From: Solirubrobacterales bacterium
Lineage (GTDB): Bacteria > Actinomycetota > Thermoleophilia > Solirubrobacterales > Solirubrobacteraceae
DNA length: 5,542 nucleotides
Assembly (NCBI GenBank): GCA_025964065.1
Contig: JAOPZO010000300.1
Span: forward strand, 1 to 5,542
Reading direction: 5' to 3'
Shown here: positions 1 to 4,752 of the stretch, in pieces
How the letters are laid out: each line of letters begins with the position of its first letter
How positions within the stretch are numbered: position 1 is the first letter of the stretch
Notes under the pieces: generated by a model
The model's database searches: none
What the model saw: the letters and a program-made list of their open reading frames with translations, nothing else
Told to the model about the DNA's origin: nothing
Program-made: the position numbers and the translations under genes

Positions 1-834
1 GAGGAGGTGGCCGAGAGCCACCCCGACCACGTCGGCCGCCAGCACTTCTCGAACATCCTGCCGTTGAGCGACTTCCAGGCCAAGCAGGTCATCGCCTCCG
101 TCGGCATCACGGGCCCGGCGCTGAACAAGCTCGTGCCGATCATCAAGCGCCTCGCGCAGATGTTCGTCGACAACGACCTGACGCTGTGCGAGATCAACCC
201 GCTCGGGCGCATGAAGGACGGCTCGTTCATCGCGCTCGACGCGCACATGGACATGGAGAACGAGGCCCGTGGCCGCCACAAGGCGCTGCTGAAGGACCTC
301 GGCGTGGGCGACGAGGAGACCCGCGAGGCCCGCGAGCCCACGGAGTTCGAGCTCGCCGGCGAGGCCGTCGACGCGGCCTCCCATCGCGGCGTGGCCGGCA
401 ACGTCACCGAGTTCGACGGCAACATCGGCCTCATCATCGGCGCCGGCGGCGGCTCGCTGACGCTCTTCGACGCGGTCCGGAAGTACGGCGGCGAGCCCGC
501 GAACTACTGCGAGATCGGCGGCAACCCGTCGGTCGAGAAGGCCTGCGGCCTCGCGAAGCTCGTCCTGCAGAAGCCCGGCGTCGACAAGATCGCCGTGATG
601 ATGTCCATCGTCTCGAACACCCGGGTCGACATCGTCGCCCGCGGCGTCATCAAGGCGTGCCTCGAGCTCGGCATGGACCCGGCGGAGAAGATCGCGATCT
701 TCCGCATCCCCGGGGCCTGGGAGGACGAGGGCTTCAAGATCCTGAGGAAGTACGGCGTCGAGTACGCCGACCGCAGTGTGTCCATGCACGAGGCGGCCAA
801 GCGCGCCGTCGAGAAGATCGGGGCAGCAGCATGA
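1..834 (+). CDS. Succinyl-CoA synthetase-like beta subunit (ATP-grasp acyl-CoA ligase), 5'-truncated by the window edge
   Basis: This is the C-terminal 277 residues of the nucleotide-binding subunit of an acyl-CoA ligase of the succinyl-CoA synthetase superfamily, which couples acyl-CoA and NDP/NTP interconversion through a phosphohistidine on the partner subunit. The frame is open from base 1, so the GTG at position 7 is probably internal. Visible residues 63-67 (CEINP) and 78-81 (ALDA) match the metal-binding end of the ATP-grasp fold (EINPL and ALDA in SucC). Residues 141-174 carry a glycine-rich stretch followed by GGEPANYCEIGG, matching the GGEPANFLDVGG region that opens the C-terminal CoA-ligase domain. 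Two later motifs differ from SucC: the NIFGGIVRCD loop is SIVSNTRVD (202-210), and the EGTN loop is PGAW (237-240). The stop overlaps the next start as ATGA. The fold and subunit role are secure; succinate as substrate is not. Confidence 0.88.
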   Translation, partial: EEVAESHPDHVGRQHFSNILPLSDFQAKQVIASVGITGPALNKLVPIIKRLAQMFVDNDLTLCEINPLGRMKDGSFIALDAHMDMENEARGRHKALLKDLGVGDEETREAREPTEFELAGEAVDAASHRGVAGNVTEFDGNIGLIIGAGGGSLTLFDAVRKYGGEPANYCEIGGNPSVEKACGLAKLVLQKPGVDKIAVMMSIVSNTRVDIVARGVIKACLELGMDPAEKIAIFRIPGAWEDEGFKILRKYGVEYADRSVSMHEAAKRAVEKIGAAA

Positions 835-835
835 G
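823..835 (+). repeat. Gene-junction direct repeat, copy 1
   Basis: The 13-base string gcagcagcatgag spans the end of the beta-subunit gene and the start of the alpha-subunit gene. It encodes a C-terminal Ala-Ala-Ala through three GCA codons, then the overlapping stop/start ATGA. The identical string recurs at the next gene junction. Confidence 0.9.
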
Positions 836-1757
836 CATCCTCATCGACGCCGAGACGACGTTCATCGTCCAGGGCATCACGGGCCGCGAGGCCGTCAACC
901 TGACGCGCGAGTGCCTCGACTACGGCGTCGGCGCCAAGGTCGTCGGCGGCGTGACGCCGGGTCGCAAGGGCCGCGAGGTCCACGGCGTGCCGGTCTTCGA
1001 CACGGTCGCCCAGGCGGTGGAGCACCACGGCTCCCCCATCGACGGCTCCGTCGTCACGGTGCCGCCCGCGTTCACGAAGGACGCCGTCTTCGAGGCCATC
1101 GAGAACGGCATCAAGCTCATCGTCATCGTCACGGAGCGCATCCCGCGCCGCGACGTCGCCCAGATGGTCGAGCTCGCGGGCCTCCGCGGCGCGCGCATCA
1201 TCGGACCGAACTGCCTCGGCATCATCGTGCCGGACGTCATCAAGATGGGCGGCATCGGCGGCCCCGCGAAGGATGCGGCGAAGTCCTACTCCAAGGGCAA
1301 CGTCGGCGTGATCTCGCGCTCCGGCGGCATGACGACCGAGATGTCCTCGACGCTCAGCGCCGCGGGCCTCGGCATCTCCACCGCCGTCTCCATCGGCGGC
1401 GACGCGATCATCGGCCAGTCCTACGCGGAGCTCATGCCGCTCTTCGAGGCCGACGAGGAGACGCAGGCCATCGTCATCTACACCGAGCCGGGCGGCCGCA
1501 TGGAGGCCGAGCTCGCGCGCTGGACGACCGAGAACCAGTCGCGCCTGCCGATCGTCGCCTTCATGGCCGGCAAGTTCATGGACGAGATGCCCGGCATGTC
1601 CTTCGGGCACGCGGGCACGATCGTCGAGGGCAAGGAGGACACCGCGACCGAGAAGATCGCCCGCCTCAAGGAGGCCGGCATCGAGGTCGCCGAGGAGATC
1701 TCGGAGATCCCCGGGCTCGTCAAGCAGGCCATGGACCAGAGGAGCGCAGCAGCATGA
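831..1757 (+). CDS. Succinyl-CoA synthetase-like alpha subunit (CoA-binding, phosphohistidine)
   Basis: This 308-residue protein has the full length of SucD-type alpha subunits, which bind CoA and carry the transient phosphohistidine. Residues 15-22 (GITGREAV) and 39-47 (GGVTPGRKG) form the N-terminal Rossmann-type CoA-binding part. GPNCLGI is at 125-131, SRSGGMTTE at 162-170 (SRSGTLTYE in SucD), and GGDAIIG at 189-195. FGHAGTIVEG at 258-267 supplies the active-site His260, so catalysis looks intact. The start is the ATG inside the ATGA overlap with the beta subunit, which implies translational coupling and 1:1 synthesis; only a weak purine stretch precedes it. The nearest relatives by eye are SucD and related acyl-CoA ligases (malyl-CoA ligase, citryl-CoA synthetase small subunit). 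With the altered beta subunit, the acyl substrate stays open. Confidence 0.92.
   Translation: MSILIDAETTFIVQGITGREAVNLTRECLDYGVGAKVVGGVTPGRKGREVHGVPVFDTVAQAVEHHGSPIDGSVVTVPPAFTKDAVFEAIENGIKLIVIVTERIPRRDVAQMVELAGLRGARIIGPNCLGIIVPDVIKMGGIGGPAKDAAKSYSKGNVGVISRSGGMTTEMSSTLSAAGLGISTAVSIGGDAIIGQSYAELMPLFEADEETQAIVIYTEPGGRMEAELARWTTENQSRLPIVAFMAGKFMDEMPGMSFGHAGTIVEGKEDTATEKIARLKEAGIEVAEEISEIPGLVKQAMDQRSAAA
1738..1744 (+). promoter_or_regulatory. Shine-Dalgarno sequence for the ferredoxin gene
   Basis: AGAGGAG lies inside the 3' end of the alpha-subunit gene, 9 nt before the ATG at 1754. It supports that start, which overlaps the upstream stop as ATGA. Confidence 0.65.
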
Positions 1758-1758
1758 G
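1746..1758 (+). repeat. Gene-junction direct repeat, copy 2
   Basis: This is a second exact copy of gcagcagcatgag, at the alpha-subunit/ferredoxin junction. It again encodes Ala-Ala-Ala with GCA codons followed by ATGA, 923 bp downstream of copy 1. Confidence 0.9.
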
Positions 1759-1996
1759 AACCGACGCCACCTTCATCGGCATCGAGGTCGACGACAGCGT
1801 CGTGGGCGACGCGGACCTCGCGAAGCGCCTCGACGAGGCCTGCCCCGTCGACATCTACGACGGGAGCTCCGGCCGGATCCAGATCCGCGAGGAGAACGTG
1901 GACGAGTGCGTGCTCTGCCGCCTCTGCCTCGACGCCTCGCCCGCCGACACCGTGAAGGTCATCAAGCTGTACGACGACGAGGCCGTGCTGGCCTAG
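1754..1996 (+). CDS. FixX-like single [4Fe-4S] ferredoxin
   Basis: This is an 80-residue soluble electron carrier. Its only cysteines are C30 (in CPVDIY) and C52, C55, C58 (in ECVLCRLCLD). In two-cluster ferredoxins the distal CP cysteine plus one CxxCxxC triplet bind one cluster, so exactly one set of four ligands survives. The position of a usual fourth motif cysteine is serine (ASP at 61-63), and the first CxxCxxC motif is missing. CPxxIY, a Gly-rich turn, then the CxxCxxC resembles FixX, the ferredoxin-like partner of electron-transfer flavoprotein:quinone systems. The ATG overlaps the alpha-subunit stop and has a good Shine-Dalgarno sequence, so it is co-translated with the CoA ligase. 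A likely role is electron acceptor for an oxidoreductase making or using the ligase's acyl-CoA. That partner is not in the window. Confidence 0.85.
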   Translation: MRTDATFIGIEVDDSVVGDADLAKRLDEACPVDIYDGSSGRIQIREENVDECVLCRLCLDASPADTVKVIKLYDDEAVLA

Positions 1997-2010
1997 CGCG
2001 GGCGCGGGCC

Positions 2011-2826
2011 GTGCCCGAGCTGCCCGAGGTCGAACGCGCCCGCGCGCTCATCGAGCGCGCGGGCCTCGGCCGCGAGATCGTCCGCGTCGACGACGCGGAC
2101 ACGTACGTCTGCCGCCCCCATGCCCCGGGCGACATCGCCGACGCGATCACCGGGCGCAAGCTCACGAGGGCCCTGCGCCGCGGCAAGGCGATGTGGGTCG
2201 AGACCGACGGGGGCGAGGGCCCGGACCTCGGGCTCCACCTCGGGATGGCCGGCCGGATCGTCATCGGCGAGGAGTCCGGCGGCGACCCGATCTACGGCGG
2301 GAGCGGCGGACACCCCGACGAGCACCTGAGCGGGAACCCCGCCTGGCGCCGCTTCACGCTCGAGTTCGCCGACGGCGGCACCCTCGTCCTCTTCGACAAG
2401 CGCCGACTCGGCCGTGCCGTCCTCAACCCGAACCTCGACGGGGTCGGGCCCGACGCCATGGAGATCACGCCCAAGGCGTTCCGGGAGCGCGTCGGCCGGG
2501 GCGACGCGCCGCTCAAGGCGAAGATCATGGACCAGGGCGTCCTCGCCGGCGTCGGGAACCTCCTGGCCGACGAGACCCTGTGGCAGGCGAGGCTCCCGCC
2601 CCTGCGGCCCGCGGGCTCGCTCTCCCCCGAGGAGCTCGACCACCTCCGGAAGGCGCTGCGGAAGGCCACGAGGGCCGCGATCGCGAACGGCGGCGTGCAC
2701 ACGGGCGAGGTCATCCCGTTCCGCAGGCGCGGCGAGCACTGCCCGCGCTGCGACGGCGAGATGGTCCGCGCCGCGGTCGGCGGCCGCACCACGTGGTGGT
2801 GCTCCGTCGAGCAGTCCTGGCCCTAG
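2011..2826 (+). CDS. mutM: Formamidopyrimidine-DNA glycosylase (Fpg/MutM family)
   Basis: This bifunctional glycosylase/AP lyase removes 8-oxoguanine and formamidopyrimidines in base excision repair. The GTG start gives MPELPEVE at the N-terminus; after Met removal Pro is the Schiff-base nucleophile and Glu the catalytic acid. K59 in RRGKAMW matches the conserved Lys57 of E. coli. HLGMAG (76-81), FDKRRLGR (128-135, in place of DPRRFG) and the helix-two-turn-helix MDQGVLAGVGNLLADETLW (173-191) with N183 follow. The C-terminal zinc finger has C244, C247 and C264, with R259 in GRTTWWC, but the fourth ligand position is Glu267 (CSVEQ instead of CPxCQ). At 271 residues it has family-normal length. 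It starts 14 nt after the ferredoxin stop with no clear Shine-Dalgarno, so it probably depends on the upstream operon. The Fpg/Nei family is certain; Fpg rather than a paralogue is likely. Confidence 0.93.
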   Translation: MPELPEVERARALIERAGLGREIVRVDDADTYVCRPHAPGDIADAITGRKLTRALRRGKAMWVETDGGEGPDLGLHLGMAGRIVIGEESGGDPIYGGSGGHPDEHLSGNPAWRRFTLEFADGGTLVLFDKRRLGRAVLNPNLDGVGPDAMEITPKAFRERVGRGDAPLKAKIMDQGVLAGVGNLLADETLWQARLPPLRPAGSLSPEELDHLRKALRKATRAAIANGGVHTGEVIPFRRRGEHCPRCDGEMVRAAVGGRTTWWCSVEQSWP

Positions 2827-3045
2827 AGCCTGGCGCGGCACACGCGCATCTCGGCGCGGGTGAAGTCCCCGTGGGTCTGGGTGCGCAGGCGGGCGACGCG
2901 CTCGCGGTGGTACGGGCTCGAGAGCGACTCGTCGTGCCCGATGACGTCCTGGGCCGTCCCGGCACGAGTGGTGGCGCTCGGCGTACTTCCGCGTCTGCGC
3001 GATGCGGCGCGCGTCGAACGTCTTGGGCCCTGGGTGATCGCGGGT
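2823..3045 (-). pseudogene. 3' remnant of a frameshifted gene, probably an Amidase_2/PGRP-type N-acetylmuramoyl-L-alanine amidase
   Basis: On the minus strand after the nitrilase stop, two abutting frames have coding-like codon use (nearly all third positions G or C). The first frame runs about 3045-2955 and reads KTFDARRIAQTRKYAERHH. The second runs about 2954-2823 and reads DVIGHDESLSSPYHRERV, then RTQTHGDFTRAEMRVCRARL and a stop. Removing one base in the G run at 2951-2953 fuses them. GH(D/N)ESLSSPYHRE plus THGDF resembles, from memory, the C-terminal end of Amidase_2-type cell-wall amidases, where the GH histidine is a zinc ligand. No start codon lies in frame before the nitrilase gene, so the 5' part is gone. 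Its stop interlocks with the mutM stop through CTAG. The upstream limit is approximate. An assembly error could explain the shift but not the missing 5' end. Confidence 0.55.
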
Positions 3046-3070
3046 CGGGGCGGTGCGTCGGCGACGGGCC

Positions 3071-3994
3071 TCAGGCGAGCGAGCCGTACGCGTCGGGCCG
3101 GCGCGTGGTGAGGAACGGGAAGAGCGTGAGCCAGTCCTCGCGCTGCGCGAGGTCGAGGTCCGCGACGAGCACGGCGGGCGCGTCGCGCGGCGCCTGCACG
3201 AGGATGCGGCCGTACGGGTCGGAGATGAAGCTCGAGCCGTAGAACGTCAGCGGATCCTCCGTGCCGATGCGGTTCACGGCGACCATGAACGTCCCGTTCG
3301 CGATGCCGTTCCCGACGATGACCTGCTGCCACAGGGGCTGGGTGTCGAAGTCCGGGTGGCCCGGCTCGGACCCGATGGCGGTCGGGTAGACGAGCACCTC
3401 GGCGCCCGCGAGCGAGTAGGCGCGGGCGAGCTCCGGGAACCACTGGTCCCAGCAGGTCGGGAAGCCCAGGCGTGCGTCGCCGAGACCGACGACGGGGTAC
3501 GCGTCCTCGCCCGCCGGACCCGGCCGGAAGTACTTGTCCTCGTAGTAGCCCTCGGTCACCGGGATGTGCAGCTTGCGGGTGCGGGCGACGAGGTCGCCGG
3601 ACGGCGCGGCGACGATCGCGGTGTTGTAGCCCAGGCCGTCCTCCGCGTCCGCGCGCTCGAAGAGCGAGGCGTGGACGTGGGTCCCCGTCTCGGCCGCGAG
3701 CTCCCGGGCGAGGGTCGCGGTCGGGCCCGTCTCCAGGTCCTCCGGCTCGGAGCCGACCGCCGCCGGGCCGTCCGGGGTGACCGCGAAGTAGCGCGAGAGC
3801 GTGAGCTCCTGCAGGCAGACGAGCTGCGCCCCCTCCGCGGCGGCGAGCCGCACGCCCTCGGCGAGCGCGGTGCGGTGCGCGGCGGGATCGGGGCGCCAGC
3901 GCTCCTGGACGGCGGCGACGCGGAACGGCGCCCGGGCGGACTCCGCCACGCGGGCGAAGGACGTCGGCGGGGCGTAGGCGGTTCTGAGCTCCAT
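3071..3994 (-). CDS. aguB: Nitrilase-superfamily C-N hydrolase, N-carbamoylputrescine amidase type
   Basis: At 307 residues this has the length of AguB enzymes, which hydrolyse N-carbamoylputrescine to putrescine, CO2 and ammonia in the agmatine route. The catalytic triad is visible: E63 in CLQELTLSRYF, K141 in RTRKLHIP, and C181 in GFPTCWDQWFPE. AguB-like signatures follow: GYYEDKYFRPGP (149-160), LVYPTAIGSEP (201-211), NRIGTED (241-247), and FYGSSFISDPYGR (251-263). No signal peptide or membrane segment is seen, so it should be cytoplasmic. The ATG at 3994 has no Shine-Dalgarno and lies close to a candidate -10 box, which would suit leaderless translation. An internal GTG (V16) is an alternative, since homology starts near residue 23. 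No agmatine deiminase is in the window, so the substrate is inferred; a related carbamoyl or amide substrate is possible. Confidence 0.88.
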   Translation of the reverse strand: MELRTAYAPPTSFARVAESARAPFRVAAVQERWRPDPAAHRTALAEGVRLAAAEGAQLVCLQELTLSRYFAVTPDGPAAVGSEPEDLETGPTATLARELAAETGTHVHASLFERADAEDGLGYNTAIVAAPSGDLVARTRKLHIPVTEGYYEDKYFRPGPAGEDAYPVVGLGDARLGFPTCWDQWFPELARAYSLAGAEVLVYPTAIGSEPGHPDFDTQPLWQQVIVGNGIANGTFMVAVNRIGTEDPLTFYGSSFISDPYGRILVQAPRDAPAVLVADLDLAQREDWLTLFPFLTTRRPDAYGSLA

Positions 3995-4003
3995 GCCCCG
4001 GGA

Positions 4004-4009
4004 ATGCTA
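4004..4009 (-). promoter_or_regulatory. Candidate -10 box for the nitrilase gene
   Basis: TAGCAT read on the minus strand fits TAnnnT. Its end lies 9 nt before the ATG at 3994, so a transcript would start almost at the start codon. No convincing -35 box is visible. The assignment rests on one hexamer and its position. Confidence 0.35.
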
Positions 4010-4017
4010 GATGCCGC

Positions 4018-4023
4018 TAGACT
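4018..4023 (+). promoter_or_regulatory. Candidate -10 box for the first zinc-ribbon gene
   Basis: TAGACT in the context CGCTAGACTGGC fits TAnnnT and lies 58 nt before the ATG at 4082. No clear -35 box is seen. It sits 8 bp from the divergent TAGCAT box, so the two promoters would overlap. Confidence 0.4.
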
Positions 4024-4070
4024 GGCTCACACGCGAGCCCCGCCAAGAAGGCGACGGCGCGCGACGAACG

Positions 4071-4077
4071 AAGGAGG
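4071..4077 (+). promoter_or_regulatory. Strong Shine-Dalgarno sequence for the 35-residue zinc ribbon
   Basis: AAGGAGG is a near-perfect anti-16S match 4 nt before the ATG at 4082. It is the best ribosome binding site in the window. It fixes the short start against the much longer open frame that runs antisense to the nitrilase gene. Confidence 0.85.
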
Positions 4078-4081
4078 GACC

Positions 4082-4189
4082 ATGCGAGTCCTCTGCCTCC
4101 GCTGCCTCAAGCTCTGGCCTTCAGAGCGCGTCACGGACCGGGCAAGCTGCCCGAACTGTGGTGGCGCGCTCCAGGCCCACTCGAGCTAG
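4082..4189 (+). CDS. 35-residue zinc-ribbon microprotein
   Basis: This very small protein is almost entirely one predicted zinc ribbon: C5-x2-C8, a 14-residue spacer, then C23-x2-C26, followed by GGAL and a short polar tail. Four cysteines in two knuckles would bind one structural zinc. There is no membrane segment or signal peptide. The start is set by AAGGAGG at 4071-4077, and the stop is followed by a GC-rich hairpin at 4212-4245, so it looks like a monocistronic unit. Third codon positions include some A/T (CCT, TCA, GCA, TGT, GGT), less biased than the large genes. The function is unknown; zinc ribbons of this size can bind nucleic acid or protein or act as zinc-dependent adaptors. A similar ribbon is encoded at 4753-4941. 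Confidence 0.75.
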   Translation: MRVLCLRCLKLWPSERVTDRASCPNCGGALQAHSS

Positions 4190-4211
4190 GCAGCCACACA
4201 GGCCAACCTGA

Positions 4212-4245
4212 CGCCCCGCCCCGGCAATACCGCTGCGGCGGGGCG
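4212..4245 (+). terminator. GC-rich hairpin, probable terminator without a U-tract
   Basis: CGCCCCGCC (4212-4220) pairs perfectly with GGCGGGGCG (4237-4245) as a 9-bp stem. The loop can form a small inner CGG/CCG stem around CAATA. It lies 22 nt after the zinc-ribbon stop. No T-run follows (GAATTGG), so termination is inferred from position and stem strength. Confidence 0.55.
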
Positions 4246-4296
4246 AATTGGCCCGTGGCCTCGTGCGGACGTGACGGGACCGCGCCGGATCCTCGC

Positions 4297-4302
4297 TATC
4301 GT
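4297..4302 (+). promoter_or_regulatory. Candidate -10 box for the STAS/zinc-ribbon/MpsC cluster
   Basis: TATCGT in CGCTATCGTGCC fits TAnnnT and shares the CGCTAnnnTG context with the box at 4018. A weak GTGACG at 4271-4276 lies 20 nt upstream, longer than usual spacing. It would give a leader of roughly 120 nt before the STAS start. Confidence 0.35.
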
Positions 4303-4362
4303 GCCCCGGGTCCCGACCGGAAGCCCGGGCGGCGGCGCGGAAGGCACGTAGCGACCGAGAGC

Positions 4363-4374
4363 ACCCCGCGGGGT
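4363..4374. promoter_or_regulatory. 12-bp perfect palindrome in the STAS leader, possible operator
   Basis: ACCCCGCGGGGT is a perfect dyad between the candidate promoter and the STAS ribosome binding site. It could be a regulator site or a small RNA fold. GC-rich dyads arise easily by chance in such DNA, so the role is speculative. Confidence 0.25.
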
Positions 4375-4415
4375 CGCACCGGAGCGGCGTGGACGGTCAC
4401 CACGACCCCGCCACC

Positions 4416-4423
4416 GGAAGGAG
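4416..4423 (+). promoter_or_regulatory. Shine-Dalgarno sequence that decides the STAS start (TTG at 4428)
   Basis: GGAAGGAG lies 4 nt before an in-frame TTG at 4428. The nearby ATG at 4435 is out of the STAS frame, and the in-frame GTG at 4389 has no comparable site and would add 13 residues. TTG is therefore preferred. Confidence 0.65.
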
Positions 4424-4427
4424 CCCG

Positions 4428-4751
4428 TTGTCCCATGACCGCTTCGAGATCGAGGCGCTCGCCCGAGGGCGGCGTGTCGTCATCCGCCTGCGCGGCGAGC
4501 TCGACCACTACACCGCCGACCGGGCCCGGGCGGTGATCGGCGAGGTCGTGCGCTCGGGGAGCGACGCGGTCGTCCTCGACCTGTCGGGCCTCGACTTCAT
4601 GGACGCCGGCGGCATCCACCTGCTCGAGGAGCTGCGCGACGGCGTCCACGGGGACGCCACGTTCAGCATGATCGGCGGGGAGGGCCCGGTCGCCCTCGCG
4701 CTGGGCCTCCTGCCGGACCGGATCCTCCCCTCGGCCGACGTTGGTGGCTGA
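4428..4751 (+). CDS. STAS-domain protein (anti-sigma factor antagonist-like) lacking the phosphoacceptor
   Basis: This 107-residue single STAS domain has the size of SpoIIAA/RsbV-type anti-sigma factor antagonists, which normally bind a kinase/anti-sigma partner and are switched off by Ser/Thr phosphorylation. The opening strands (FEIEALARGRRVVIRLRGELDHYTA, residues 6-30) and VVLDLSGLDFMDAGGIHLL (48-66) fit the fold. The SpoIIAA motif FMDSSG aligns with FMDAGG (57-62), which puts Gly61 where the phosphorylated serine sits and Ala60 before it. No Ser or Thr is available there, so control by the usual kinase seems impossible; the protein may be constitutively active or a structural partner. The start is TTG with a good Shine-Dalgarno. 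The stop is 1 nt before the next ATG. No anti-sigma factor or phosphatase gene is in the window. Confidence 0.82.
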   Translation: MSHDRFEIEALARGRRVVIRLRGELDHYTADRARAVIGEVVRSGSDAVVLDLSGLDFMDAGGIHLLEELRDGVHGDATFSMIGGEGPVALALGLLPDRILPSADVGG

Positions 4752-4752
4752 C

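Noticed and set aside
504..1610. A 368-codon minus-strand open frame
   Set aside because: Antisense to two clear CoA-ligase genes, with Arg/Asp/Ala-rich low-complexity translation typical of GC-rich shadows.
186..1757. A 523-codon open frame extending the alpha subunit upstream
   Set aside because: The first 215 codons are an out-of-frame reading of the beta-subunit gene rich in Arg/Gly; the ATG at 831 in the ATGA overlap matches the family N-terminus.
1993..2841. A 282-codon minus-strand open frame over mutM
   Set aside because: Fully antisense to a gene with all MutM motifs; no recognisable domain of its own.
3053..4189. A 378-codon plus-strand frame ending with the zinc ribbon
   Set aside because: Most of it is antisense to the nitrilase; only the last 35 codons, with a strong Shine-Dalgarno at 4071, are kept.
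4435..4536. ATG at 4435 as the start after the Shine-Dalgarno at 4416
   Set aside because: It is out of the STAS frame and gives a Ser/Arg-rich shadow; the in-frame TTG at 4428 has better spacing.
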